Assembly: GCA_021904315.1 (NCBI GenBank)
Contig: CM038921.1
Span: forward strand, 14,854,590 to 14,918,589
Origin: Sphagnum magellanicum
Taxonomy: Eukaryota > Streptophyta > Sphagnopsida > Sphagnales > Sphagnaceae
Direction: 5' to 3'
Length of the DNA stretch: 64,000 nucleotides
Shown here: positions 12,311-24,829 of the stretch, piece by piece
How the letters are laid out: the number at the start of each line of letters is the position of its first letter
Position numbering within the stretch: position 1 is the stretch's first letter
The notes under the pieces: generated by a model
What the model saw: the letters and a program-made list of their open reading frames with translations, nothing else
What the model was told of the DNA's origin: nothing
Databases searched by the model: none
Program-made: the position numbers and the translations under genes

Positions 12311-12610
12311 TCATGGCCCATTCCTAACCTGTATAACCCCCTTCTCCACATCAACGACAGCTCCAATCTTCATCAAAAAATCCAACCTTAAAAGAAGGTC
12401 ATAACTGTCAATGTCAACAACAAGGAAAACCATTTGGTAGACCACATTGCCCAATGTTACAGGGATGTTAGTGATCCTTCCAAGTGCTTGTGTAATTATG
12501 CCTAAAGCGATCATGTAGGTCTCATGCCTTGAAACCAAATGCCAAGTTCTTGTACCACACTTGCGGCCATGATTGACATTGACGCCCTAATGTCAACCAA
12601 GCTTCCTAGG
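12311..12610 (-). pseudogene. retropepsin-like protease relic
   Basis: On the minus strand LVDIRASMSIMAASVVQELG lies at about 12600-12545. VVDIDSYDLLLRLDFL and GAVVDVEKGVIQVRNG follow at 12430-12315. The segment fits a plant gypsy aspartic protease. The expected active-site triad Asp-Thr/Ser-Gly reads Asp-Ile-Arg, so the enzyme would be dead even without the frame breaks. Confidence 0.7.
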
Positions 12611-13139
12611 AAATCCTAATTGATCTCAACCATAAGATGTAGCATTTTGCTACGATTAGTCTTGTTAATGCAAACCCTCCTAATGTTTGGTGTAGGTATG
12701 ACTACAACTACATGTGTTTAAATTGTTTCAACATCCTTTTTTCTTCTAACTAGCTTGACCAGTCCTTCAAGATATTTCAGCTCTCTTGGAATTATCAAAA
12801 TAGTTTCCATGGGAGTTAAAAGAAAATTTTCCCTCAATGAAATGGGAAAGATTTTTGATATGATGTTTTCATCAAATACCAAGTTTCATGCATCCACATT
12901 TTCACTATCAAATGATTCTTCTATTCATCCTCTAGACACAGATGCTTGTACATGCATTCTTTTCTTTGGCATCCAAACACCAAAAGAAATATTGTGTTTG
13001 GTGCCACATAGTCAATTCAATTCTATAAATGTAGCTTCTTCATCGTTGACCATTATTTCAAGGAAGTTTGCAAATGAAAAAGGACCCTTTCCATTCTTTC
13101 TCCAACACATGTTTTCAATATGCCCCATGCCTAAGCAAA

Positions 13140-13960
13140 AAAAACACTTTAAACCACAATCTCTATCCTATGCCTTTTGTCACACTTGACACATTTTGGC
13201 CTTAAATTAGCAAGTTTAGGACATGCAAAGGTGGTATGTTCATTTGATTTGCATAGTTGACACTGAATGGTGCTAGTGCTTCCTAAATTATGATTTATTT
13301 TCCCATCTGTTCCCCTTCCAAAGTAATTGACCAATGTATCATTTAATGCCTAAAGATGTTTGTCAATACTGGTCTTTCCCAGTGCTAACTCCTCCTCCCT
13401 TTCTTCCTATAGAGGTTCATAAAAAGTTTCTCCAATTTTTCCTATGACCTTCTTTATTTCAATTGTGGCAACCAATAGCTCATCCATGTCCTGGTATATT
13501 CTTATCACAAGTAGTTTTCTTAGTTGAGGTCTTAATCTGGCTAAAAACCACATGCACCTTTTTGCATTTAGAATGCGACCTTTGACAAATAATCTATCCA
13601 ACTTGTCATAGTACAACTGGACCCTTTGCCTAGGCTCCTAATGCATTGCATCCATCTTCAATTTCAACTCATCTTCATCATAAATGCCATATTTTTGGTG
13701 AAATAATGCTTATAGTGTTGCCCAATCACGTGGAGCAAAATCAAGCCAACAATACCAATCTCGGGCCTTTCCTTTCAAATTGAGTTTTGCAATCTTGAAT
13801 AGCTTTTCTTTGTCCAATTCCTAAACTTCAACAATGATCTATATCCTTTTAATCCAATCAAAGACATCTTCCATATCTTTGCCCGAAAAGAGCTCATCCA
13901 TTCCCTTAGGACTAATCATTTTATTATCAAACACATAGTTAATTACTTCATTCTTCTAAT
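13140..13960 (-). pseudogene. gypsy gag relic with CX2CX4HX4C zinc knuckle
   Basis: The minus strand has a retrotransposon gag region: KGKARDWYCWLDFAP near 13790-13740, then YYDKLDRLFVKGR near 13610 and LRPQLRKLL near 13530. A zinc knuckle CQLCKSNEHTTFAC lies at about 13262-13221 with all four ligands present. A second Cys pair, CVKC, follows. Several stops interrupt the frame. Confidence 0.75.
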
Positions 13961-15305
13961 GTTATCTCATCTTCTAGTTCCTCATATGCAACAGATTGAA
14001 GTTAATTACTTCCTATCTTTATGTTGTAATTTAGGTCACTCTTACCAATGTCCCTCTAATTTAATCTACCATATAGATCAATACAGAAGACCCATAATAA
14101 CATATGAGATTCTCCTCCAATATAGGTAATTTCAAAATGTGGTCTCCTTCTTTAATCTTATTGTCCAATTTCGGCCTATAAAATTGTGCACAATAGTGTT
14201 TCACACTACTATTTACTAGCACCCATACATCTCCTAACCTAAGGACCGATGTAATCCTCTTTTTAAAAACACATTGGATTTTAAGCTATTTCAAAAGGTC
14301 AAGAGCTTGTGAAGGAAAACCTAATCTTTGAAGTTTGTAGGATTGACCATTGCTTTCCATTGGAGTCTGAATAGGTTTTTAACCATACAAGTCTACCTTC
14401 ATGAAGTATCTTACATTTGATACTCCTATGTCAATATTTCTTGCTACCATTGTTGGGTTAAATCCTACAACAATAATGTTGAATCCTATGATTATTAAAA
14501 CTATTGTTCACATACTAGGTTTAGTAGAAAAAGTCACTTCATCAAATGCAGAAACCCTAGATTGAATCCTTTTGTTCATGATTCAAAATATGTAGGGGGA
14601 TTGAGAATGTAAGGAATATTTTTATGCAAAGAAATCAACCTATTTCCCTTCTACTATTGGGTTTAGTGTATCAAAAAATTAAAGCAAGTATGTTTGTTCA
14701 TTAAAACTTTCCAATTGCCATTTTAATTCTTGATCTAACTTCTGGCATAATTTCCAACTTATAAGTTTAGACAGACCTCCCTTAGTTTCAACTTTCAAAA
14801 CTTTATCTCCTACTTATAACAAATGGTCAATCCTCGATATGAAGAAATGAATAAAATGATTAGGTGAAGAACCTAGGTATCCAGATGTCACCGACTCTTG
14901 GGATAACGTCTTCCTCAACTAGAGTTGTAGATGTTAGGTGAGGTATGAAACAAAGAAAAATCTGCACTAAAATTGTGCATTGTTACTCCATCCTCCTACT
15001 CCATAATGGATTTTGACCCATATCTATGCATAGGTACCAAATCCATTGTGGTTAATTTTAATAGCCAACTCACCAACTTGTGTTTCCTTTGGGTCAATGC
15101 CAATGATATGCACCACCCAAAATCCAAACATTCGCAATATTAAAGACCTTACTAAAGGTGCTTGTTCAAATTGACATGTTATTTGGTGCTCAAAAATCTC
15201 CTGAGTGGTTAATTCCTAAGCAAAATTAGTGCTACTGGATTCTAACATTCTTCTATCATGTTTCTATCTTGAATTTGATGATATTTAAAAAACTTTGATG
15301 ATCAA

Positions 15306-15323
15306 CCACGTTTTGATACCAAA
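15306..15323 (-). other. primer-binding-like site
   Basis: The reverse strand reads TTTGGTATCAAAACGTGG. It contains TGGTATCA, the start of the common initiator-Met tRNA primer site of plant LTR elements, but then diverges from the usual GAGC. It lies upstream of gag and directly next to a TGTGAAGG...-starting segment (15324 on the plus strand), which would be the inner end of the 5' LTR. Confidence 0.4.
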
Positions 15324-16400
15324 TGTGAAGGTAATGTTAATTCAACAACCAACATATAGCTAACAACAAACTTCTATATAGTTCCAAATAACAAGTAACA
15401 ACCATTCATATAATGAACTAAACAATATATATGAAACAGAAATTATGGAACATGAAGAATAAGTTCACTCTAGTCACTCTTTCTTGAGCCCATTGGTTAG
15501 ATTATGGCAATTTGAGACTTTCAACTCATATCCCTAGCACATGAATCCTTTCCACCTTCATACAAGGTCTCAAGAAGTTTTACAAAGAATAATAGTAACC
15601 CCAACCATCAACTATAGGTATGTCCCAATAAGCCATTGGAGGTTTGGGTCACAATAATTCTCTTTAGAGCTCCCACTAAAATGGGTACACCTTCTCACAC
15701 CCCAAATCAATATTCAATCCCAAAATGCATCATCTTTCCTTCCCATCACAAATGCCACAATCCAACCACTTTTGAAACCCTTCGTCTTTTTCAATTGTTC
15801 CTTAATTTTGTCTAACATTCTTTAATCCACACAAGAGAGAGGAAAATAGCACAACAGAATTACAATCTCCTCTACTCAAAGAGCTTCCTAGAGTTTTGGG
15901 CATTCTTCTTTCACAAACCTCCTTCTCTTAAACAACAACATAAAAAACTACAATGTTTTCCCAATCACAGACCAAAAAGCTCCAAAATTAGTCACCACAA
16001 AACTTCACTCAAATCTAGGAACTTAACTTTTTCCTCTGCCAAGAACTTGCCCATATATTGCCATGCTTGCACTCCCTCCTTCACAAGCACCACACATCAC
16101 AAGATTTTCGTCAGATCAACACCAAGCGCTGTCACCACCATGAAGAAGGAAAAACAAACCCCATTACCTATAAACAACAAATCACAACAAATGTAAAACG
16201 GTGGCACCCTTCATGCTTCATGATGTTCAATTGTCTCTTGTTATGGCACCTTCCATTAGTCGAAAACCCTTAAGGCTCTTCATCCACTAGGTCAGTTCTT
16301 CATCCAAAATTCCAATTGGACCTTGTTCACACCAACAACACTAAACACATCTTTAGGTCACACCCAAACCATTTAACCTAAACCAAACATTGAGGTGGGT
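15324..16400 (-). mobile_element. putative 5' LTR of the gypsy element, right end undefined
   Basis: The position next to the primer-site-like sequence and the TG...-type boundary at 15324 suggest an LTR. Its outer end is not identified because no second copy is present. The segment is moderately C-rich on the plus strand and contains no gene. Confidence 0.3.
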
Positions 16401-16429
16401 TATTGATTTTTTCTTTTCACTGGCCCACC

Positions 16430-17190
16430 CTTCCCGTAGACTTCAAAAAACATTCTCCCCTTTTTCTCACTCCTCTTTATTCTTATTCTCTTTTGTTTTT
16501 TTTTTTCCCTTCTCTTTTGTTGCCATTTCTTATTTTCCATAGTCTTTTTTTGTTCTTTCTTTCTTCTTCTATTTTGTTATCATTTTCTTTTCTTCCATTG
16601 TCCTCTTTTGCTATTTTTTTCTTCTTTTCTTTCGCTATCATTTTCTTATTTTCCATAGTCTTTTTTTGTTCTTTCTTTCTTCTTCTATTTCGTTATCATT
16701 TTCTTTTCTCCCATTGTCCTCTTTGGTTTTTCTTTCTTCTTCTCTTCCATTGCCATCTTCTTCTCATATATTATTGTTGCAACTTTTTCTTCATCAGAAT
16801 TTTCCTCTTATTATGTTTGTTTTTTCTCTTTTGTTTGTGTTATGATTTTTGTTGCTACTTTAGTTGTTTTTCATCTTTTGTTTCTTTCTTTTCGTCTATT
16901 GTTACATTTTTTTCATCAGTTTTTTCTTTTTTGTTTTCTTTGTCCTCCTTCAAGCATTTTCTTTTTTTTCATCACATTGTTGCGCGTGCTGCCATTGCTT
17001 ATTCCATCATCATTAGTTATGCACATCATGCTAGGTATACCTATACCCTTTTTTTTGTTTTTTTTTTGTTTGGTTTGAGAGTAGAAGCAAAAAAGAGAAA
17101 CAAAGAAAATAAAAGAAAAGAATAAAAAAGAAGGAAATGGAAATAAAAAAAGAAAGAAGATGATAAGAAAATAAAAAAAGACAAAGAATA
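16430..17190. repeat. pyrimidine tract followed by purine tract, with internal duplication
   Basis: 16430-16985 is almost pure T/C on the plus strand. TATTTTCCATAGTC with its following 60-80 bp recurs at about 16531 and 16647, a tandem duplication of about 116 bp. 17085-17190 is a GAAA-rich purine tract that imperfectly complements it. The 240-residue open frame across it is Phe/Leu/Ser/Ile low complexity and not a credible protein. Confidence 0.7.
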
Positions 17191-18850
17191 TTTTTGTTTT
17201 GTTTTTTTTTGTTTTTCTAGTTTTTTTTCTATTTTTTAAATTCTTGAAGAAGTTTTTTTTTTTTTTTTTCCTTAAAGATTTTTTTTCAATCCAAGAAGAA
17301 GAATTCTAGTTGTTGTTTCCTTTTCATTTTTGTTTTGTGTTGTTTTGTTTATTTAAGAATAAGAAGACTTTTTGGGTCTTTTTGCCCTATATTTTTTTCT
17401 ATTTTTTTTTTATGCTAGAAAAATTTATTTTTCTTTTGTTATGTTTGTCCTAAATATTTCTTTGTTTTCCCCCTATTCTTCCATTTTTTTGGTCTTTAAA
17501 ATTCCAAAAGACGAAGTTTGATTTTCTATTTCTTTTATTTCTTATCTTCAATTTTCTTTTTCCAAATTTTAAAAAAAAAAAAATCAAGTAGACTATATGT
17601 GTTCATACCCATGTAGTTTGGGAATTTGGTTTACATTTTTCAAACTTGCATATTAATGTGTATCATGTGTTTGATGCATATTTTGAATAATTATGAAATA
17701 CCACTATGTAACCAATGCCATTCAACTCCAATGATATCATTGTCAACTTTACATTCATCAACTTGCTATTTAAGTGGTTGCAACAACTTAGTGATGAACA
17801 CATGACATGGTGGCTAATGAAAATAGGTTTAAATAAGGATCTATTGAGGTTATATAATAGCATGCATGTTTTACTTAGGTTTTTTTGGCATAAGCAATGA
17901 CATGGAGTTCACGTTTTTCATTTTTTGGACATTTCTTAAAGTTTTGATAGATGTAATATTTGCATCAAATACATATAAGTTTCTTCTTATATTGTAATTA
18001 TAACTTCACATTTGTATTGTGTTTGCATGTTTTGAATGTGAGCATTGCATTAATACCTTGTTGAAATTTTCCTTACAAATACGAATTTGAAATATATTGT
18101 AATGTTGCATTATTACATTAAAAGAACTTCAAAAACATAAAGTTCAATGTGAAATACTTGCATAAGGGTCACAAAATAAACATTAGTTTTGTTAGAATGA
18201 TTTTTCAATACCCACATTTGAAGCATAAAATGTTGGCTAATTTTTTTGGATGGTTTGTGCAATATACCCATATGTTGGGCATAAAATATGCATGTTCAAT
18301 GAAAAAATGATGAAGATAAAAAATAGAAAACTAGAAGAAAAAATTAATTGTGATAAATAATAGAAGGAAATAATCTAAAAAAAGAAAAAAATAGAAAAAA
18401 GAAATTAGAAGGAAAAAAAAAGACATAGAAAAAATATTTAAAAAAAGAATAAGAATCCAAAAGAAAAAAAATGCTTGCATTTTGGTCACAAAATATGTAA
18501 TAATTATTGAAGTGTATTGTATTTTCCTATTGGATCTTCAACTATTTTAACTTATAATAATAACTACCAAATTATGAAATACTTATGTGTGGGTCACAAA
18601 AGTTGATCCAATGTGCAATATCCACATTCACGGTTACCATTTATTGACATCAAGGGGTCAAATATGATTAAAATGGTTGTAAATTCATTAGTGCAATACC
18701 TTCATATTTTGTGTATCATATAGTGGTAGACAATTGCATCTTGTAAATGATAGGTAAGTAGTGTACACAAATAAGGAAAAAGTTAGGTCAATAATGTAAT
18801 TACGTTAATAAGATGGCTAGGTCAATAGGGTAGCCAAAAGTTTTGTTAAA
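17190..18850. other. AT-rich intergenic, no gene seen
   Basis: Homopolymer T and A tracts (17200-17600, 18300-18480), with no protein or RNA gene recognised. Confidence 0.5.
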
Positions 18851-18858
18851 AGATTTTG

Positions 18859-20030
18859 TTAAAAAAATAGTCTTTGGTTTAATTCAAAAATACATAATTT
18901 TTTGTCAAAGGTAAAGGTTTTGCCAATAGGTATAAGTTTAACCATGAATAAAAAAGAAGTCATTCCAAAAGATAAAAATTTAAGCAAGAAAAGATAAAGG
19001 TTTTGCCAACAAATAGAAGTTTGGCCATGAAGAGACAAAAGTTTTGCCAAGAGGTATATGGTTAGCCAAAAAGAATTAGAAGTTTTTCCAATTTGTAAAG
19101 GTTTAACCAAGAAAAGATAGAGGTTTTACTAAGAGGTTTAAATATAGCCCAAAAAAGATAAAAGTTTTGCCAAGACATAGAGGTTTAGATAAAAAAAGTT
19201 CAAAGGTTTTCATGAATATATAAGGGTTTTATTCAAAGGTAAAAATTTAGCTAGGAAGAGGTTAAGGTTTTACCAAGAAGTAAAAGTTTAGTCAATAATA
19301 AATAGAACTTTTGCCAATGTGTAATGGTCTAACCATGAATAGATGGAGGTTTTGTCAAAGGATATAGGTTTAATAAGAAAAGTTAGAATTTTTACCATAA
19401 GGTAGAGGTTTAGCCAAGAAAATATATAGGTTTTGTTGAGAAGTAAAGATTTTGCCAAGAGATCGATGTTTAGCTAAGAAGATATAAAGATTTTGTCAAA
19501 GAAAAGGTTTAGCCAATAAGAACTAGATGTTGTGCCAAAAGGAAAGGTTTAGCTAAGAGATATAGGTTTAGCCAAAAGAGTTAAAAGTTGTGCCAAAAGG
19601 AAAAGGTTTAGACAAGATATATAGGTTTAACCAAGAAGAGTTAAAAGTTGTGCCAAAAAGAAAAAGTTTAGCCAAGAAGAATTAGAAGTTGTGCCAAAAA
19701 GAAAAGGTTTAGCCAAGATATATAAGTTTAGCCAAGAAGAGTTAGACTTTGTGCCAAAAGGAAAAGGTTTAGACAATATATATAAGTTTAACCAAGAAGA
19801 GTTAAAAGTTGTGCCAAAAAGAAAAGGTTTAACCAAGAAGAGTTAGAAGTTATGCAAAAAAAAAAGGTTTAACCAATAGATATAAGTTTAGCCAAGAAGG
19901 GCTAAAAGTTGTGTTGAAAGGCAAAGGTTTAGCCAAGAGATATAGCTTTAGCCATGACTAGTTAAAAGTTGTGCCAAAAGGCAAAGGTTTAGCCAAGAGA
20001 GAGGTTTAACCATGAAAAAATAAAAGGTAG
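18859..20030. repeat. satellite of about 20-bp subunits with a 60-bp higher-order period
   Basis: The basic unit is a variant of AGGTTTAGCCAAGAAGA. From about 19560 to 19990, three subunits form a higher-order unit (GTTAGAAGTTGTGCCAAAA, GGAAAAGGTTTAGCCAAGA, TATATAAGTTTAGCCAAGAA). The period is 60 bp exactly across 19681-19820. The left part is more diverged. Minus-strand frames such as the NSSWLNLYIL-repeating one are by-products. Confidence 0.85.
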
Positions 20031-20039
20031 ATAGGTAGG

Positions 20040-21540
20040 GGGTTAGTAGGTAGAGTCAAGATGTAAGTAAATAATGTAGCTAGGTTAGTAGGGTAGCTAA
20101 AGAATTAGGGTGACTAGATTGGAGGGTAATAGTGTTAGGGTTGGGAAATAAACACCCAAAAATTAAAAAGGGTCAAAGGTTAGCAACCAAAAAAGGTTGA
20201 ATAGTACAATGTTGGGTTAACATAGGGTTAGGAACTAAATGAAGAAACACAACCCATCCTATGGACAAAATGGCCAACTAGTGCATTGGTGGGTGCTAAT
20301 TCACTTTAGCCAAAGTTTCTGATCTTGAAATTAAGAAAGCCTAACATTTCCAAATTTGATGCATTTGCCAATGTAGACAAAAACCTTTACTGGTAAATGA
20401 TGTACTATGTAAATTTGTGGCAGAGAACATGTATAATAACTTTTGCGTTGTTGTAACTTGCTAAGAATAGTAATATGTTTTTTTATTGCACTAGACTACA
20501 CTATTTGAAACTTTTATTGAAAACAACAACACAAACATAGTATTGGGCACACCATGAAAATAAGTATTAGGGTTTTTTCTAACACAACATTTCAGTTAGG
20601 AGTTGACACAAAAAAATTTAAAAATCTATGACAAGAATGGCAAGAATTTGCTTTCCCCTAATATATAATACTAAAATAGAAGAGTTTCTTATGTAAAAAT
20701 GGGAATAAAAACTTGCCATGTTTAACTATAGAAACATATTGGGTTTTTTAGAAATAGTTTGGCTCAAAACTGAGGTGAAATCATAATCTTCAAAATTTTC
20801 AAAAATCTATAAACACAACACAAAAAGCTTTAAAAACACAAATTCATAAAAGAAAATTTTTAAATCAAAACAAAACACTCAAATCTATTGTTGAAGCTAT
20901 TTTTAAAAGATTCTAATGTTGAATTCATGGCATGGTCATCAAATGTTAGTGCGGTTTTCTAACACACTGAGATTCAATGTAGGTGTTTCTTGATGTATTG
21001 CCATTGAATGAAATAAATGGTACAAAAAAGGTTTATATGTAATGTTTAGGTTTTAACTAGTAGGTAATATTAATAACCTAATAGCAACACGAACTAATTC
21101 AAAATTCAAAATACTAGCCATTAATGTAGTTAATAATTAATTCAAATCTAGACTAATTCAATTTGAACTAGCTATTTAGGTTAATTAGTCGTTAACAAAA
21201 CTAATATTTATTCAAATATTAAGTAGGTAGTAAAGTAACTAATTATCATAATAACTAATTAACACTTAAATAAAGTAAGAAAGTTATATGGTGAAAATAT
21301 GAGTTAACAATTCACTAGTCCCATTAATCATTTAAAAAATGTTAAGATAAAAATCATCATCATTCAATTGTTTTGCTATAATTAAAGAAATTCTACCATA
21401 GGCTAAAATATATGGTGGCATTTCAACAACATTGGAAATAAATATTTTCTATCATAATCTTCCACCATAGAAATCACTTGTTGTTTACCAATAAAAAAAG
21501 AAACCAATATAATATTCTTAAAATTTGGATCTAACATTAA
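20040..21540. other. AT-rich intergenic, no gene seen
   Basis: GGGTTAGTAGGTAG-like short repeats at the left edge grade out of the satellite; the rest has no recognisable feature. Confidence 0.45.
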
Positions 21541-21545
21541 AGATA

Positions 21546-23050
21546 TCATGTTATGGGTCTTGTTTTATACTTCATTAGGAATGAAATGAAACCATTTAAA
21601 ACATCACATACTTGCTTTCTAATGTTGAAAGTGAGCATAGACAACTCCAAACCCACAACTATATCATCTTCCATCAAATTAGTCATAGAGGGCGTCATTC
21701 CATAATCTTCTTTTAGTTTTAAGGCCATGATAATTTTTGCATGCAAGGCATCAAAAAATAACCAATGCCCATGAGATTGGTTAAGCACACATGCATGCAC
21801 AACAAAAGAAAGAATATCAATAATGATTTGAGAAACATCCCAAATTAGAATCATCACAAATTTATCAAGCTTCATAGGTTTGTACAAATTTCATGTGAAA
21901 TTCAATTTTCATAGGTTTATACAATAATCGCACGAATTCCCTGTTATGGTTAATATGAATGATATTTGTACATATTCAATATCTTAAATATTCAAATGGG
22001 TGAGACATTGTTTTTGAATGACATACATGAATGTTCATAATTAATACACAAAAATCACATAGTTTTATCCAAAATTACAACATGATAATTGCATAGATTT
22101 AATTAAAATGTAAATCCTACACTTCACATCAAAACATCAAAAGTAAAAAAAAAAATCATTTTATATAAAAGCAATATGTATATTTTTCATGCCATTTTTA
22201 CACTTTAAAGCCCATGGAATTTGCATAGACATATTGTTTTACAGTTATCATATGGATTTTTTTGAAATTTTGTGATATTGTAAGTTTGTGATGTAAAGTG
22301 AGGGCACAAGTAATATTCATTAATGTTTGATGATTGTAACATAAAACAATTGTGGCCTTGAATTGCAATGTTTTTTAAAAAAATACGATTTTACTCACAA
22401 ACCTATAAAAATAGATTAAATATCAACACAATAATCTCCAAATTCCACAAACAAAAATTTACACAAAAAAAAATGAAAAACATTATGCTTGAAAATAAAA
22501 CTGATTTAATTTTCATTGGAGTGCTCATGTTTTTTGGCCTCAAAACAACTTCAATTCAAGCCTTGTTCCAATCTTGCTAACCTTTACCATATTTCTTTGC
22601 CCAAGTGGTGCATGATTTTTATAAATTTACATGGGTAGACTTGATGGAAACATATTTAAAACCCTTACAAACTTTCTCATCACTAGTGGAATATTGGTAA
22701 GCTTTGGAGAAATCATGCCCAAAATATGTTCCTTAAAAACTCTCCTTTAAACCTAAAATTTCACATTTGACAACAAACTTGAAAATATTTGTCATTGTGT
22801 TCAAATTTGAAATTTCATCTTTAACTATTATTTAATCTTATTTCTTAAGCCATATTCATCCAAAAGATTGGTCAAAATTTTTGCCAATGCCTATCTTATA
22901 GTTTCAAAAGCCTGAAATAAATCAAAAGTAAGATACTTTAGCTTCTGATCAAATTCCCAAAGAATTATGACTAGGCAAACATATCATGAGTGCTTTTGGA
23001 CATCTAGACATCAAAACTAATAGTGGGAAAATGACATTTTTCAAGCAAAG
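21546..23050 (-). pseudogene. hAT-type transposase relic
   Basis: On the minus strand, in order: FDV-stop-MSKSTHDMFA near 23020-22980; ETIR-stop-ALAKILTNLLDEYGL near 22910-22850; SNLNTMT and GHDFSKAYQYSTSDEKVCKG at about 22800-22650. A 113-residue open frame at 21887-21546 has ACVLNQSHGHWLFFDALHAK and SFLMKYKTRPITHDIF. These are successive blocks of the DUF659/hAT transposases common in plants. Frameshifts and stops separate them. No terminal inverted repeats were found. Confidence 0.75.
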
Positions 23051-24180
23051 GTAAAACATGTGTCTACTTGGTTTTCTCCACTAGGCTACAAAATATCATG
23101 TGACAAATACTTTTGTGAAAAGAATTGAATTCAAAAACACAAATGCAAAATTAAATAGTTAACCTCACATTCTTCATAAATTGTAAAGGAAAATGGATTT
23201 TTACAATGAAAAGTGCAAGATTCTTCAAAAACTTTTAGTACTCCACATCATCCTTTTTGAAAGGCTCTTTGGAGGCAAAACAATAAAAAATGGATAAATT
23301 GGATATGTTTGGTTTTCTTTTAGTAGGGTTTTTTTCCATACTTCTTTTCACTATAGACTTCACTTCCTATTTAATTTTTTAATAAAATTTTGAATGGTTT
23401 ACATCAACATGTTATTCCATTTATTTATAATCAAATATTATAAACTTCCATAGTTTTGTTCTTGGGTGAAAGGAAAGTTGGGATGACACAACATATAATG
23501 CATGACTTGAGGTCCATCAAATGTCACTTTTCCATTATCATTTAGATAGAAAAATGACCAACATAAAACATTCCTATTATGCGGCCTCCATTTTTTCCTT
23601 TGGGAATGCAAAAGGGTAAATTGGCTAATGATTGAACACTTAAGGGTTCAAATTGCAAGGGTTCAATAACTGGCCATTTTTTGTTCATGGTCCTCAAAGA
23701 AATTAGTTGCCCCTTGAGCTAGAGCATTAGTAGGCCTTTAGAGAAGTTGATTCCAAGCTAGAATAAGAAAGTTATGACCCCCCAAAATTAAGGGGTCTTG
23801 TTGTTTGAAAAAATTGGATAAAACACATAAGGCCCTTATTTCCATGCATTTTAGACCTTATGAACAAACATTTAAAAACTTATGAAAGGACATCTTACCT
23901 CCTATAAATAGGAAAATATTTAAAACTAAGTCTAGACTATTTTTTATTACCATTCATATTTTTCAAAAAATATATTAACACCAAAAATTTGTAGCACAAG
24001 CTGCAGAGTCATGAGGCTTTAAGGATTTCGAAATAGATTATTTTTTGAATATTAGCTTAGTGCCTTAAAATTGACAATGCTTGTGAGGCCACATGGACTA
24101 ATTTACCCGTTTTTCTCAAGATGTGGGAGAAGAATGTTTCGACAACGGTTGTTGCAATTCTCTTTTTCAATGTCTCCCTC
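23050..24180. other. AT-rich intergenic, no gene seen
   Basis: No open frame with a recognisable pattern and no clear repeat. Confidence 0.45.
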
Positions 24181-24189
24181 TTATTTGTC

Positions 24190-24242
24190 TAAGGGAGACG
24201 TTGTTGCTCTAAGGGAGACATTGTTGTTCTAAGGGAGATGCC
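24190..24242. repeat. 21-bp tandem repeat, about 2.5 units
   Basis: CTAAGGGAGACGTTGTTG-type units recur at about 24190, 24211 and 24232. Confidence 0.6.
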
Positions 24243-24564
24243 ATTGGTTTGGAGTTCAATTCTAGACCTTGGTGGGTATTGTTGTGTGTTTTGGAAGAAT
24301 AGGAGGAAGGGGAAATGGGTTGAGAGGGAGTGGAGGAATTGGGGCTTGCAGCAATCAAGGCTGTTGTGGTCATCATTAGCATCACTGCTTGCATCAACAT
24401 CACATGATGGGTGTGTTTTTCTTTCCTTTCCTCTAGATACATCTTGCATTAGATGGAATGTTTTGCAATTGGCAGGTTCATAGGTCTCTCCCATTCTTGA
24501 AGGTTGGGTGTTGGGATTGGTTTCATTGGTCAATTAGTTGATAACCTTCTTATATTCTATAAGC

Positions 24565-24735
24565 AAAAGATTCCATGATGTGGTGGGTAGTGCATATTAT
24601 GTTGTTCCAAAGGTGTTGAAGAGAAAATCAAGTCCAGAATTTGATGCATGGAATATTGGTGTCATCATGTACATCTTGTTGTGCAAAAGGCGCCCATTTT
24701 GGGACAAGATTAAAGTTAGAATCTTTAAAAAGGGG
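24565..24735 (+). pseudogene. fragment of a calcium-dependent protein kinase (CDPK) catalytic domain
   Basis: The frame reads KRFHDVVGSAYYVVPKVLK, then FDAWNIGVIMYILLCKRRPF and WDKIKVRIFKKG, ending at a stop near 24748. This matches the activation-loop end through subdomain IX-X of plant CDPKs, with KRKSSPE resembling the CPK16/18/28 subgroup. The APE motif is changed to VPK and the DxW motif reads DAW. No kinase N-lobe or EF hands are seen nearby. It is an isolated, decayed exon-sized fragment, probably captured or left by duplication. Confidence 0.75.
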
Positions 24736-24829
24736 GTCAAAACAAGATAAAGTATACGTAAAAAATAGATGTTTCCACTTTAACCTTGTGCTCCGCATAT
24801 AATTACCATAAAATAACATCAAATTAGGT

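Larger units (their letters stand above)
9066..15323 (-). mobile_element. decayed Ty3/gypsy LTR retrotransposon, internal region
   Basis: Read on the minus strand, the order is gag, protease, reverse transcriptase, RNase H, integrase, which is the Ty3/gypsy order. Every domain is recognisable but broken by many stops and frameshifts, so this is an old, non-functional copy. A primer-binding-like site lies at 15306-15323, which would place a 5' LTR immediately to its right. No second LTR was identified at the left end, so the element appears truncated there. Confidence 0.85.

Noticed and set aside
16403..17125. 240-residue open frame rich in Phe, Leu and Ser
   Set aside because: It follows from the pyrimidine tract and its internal duplication; no domain, signal or splice context.
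24189..24533. 114-residue minus-strand frame and its plus-strand shadow next to the kinase fragment
   Set aside because: No similarity to a kinase N-lobe or to any family I know; contains the 21-bp tandem repeat.
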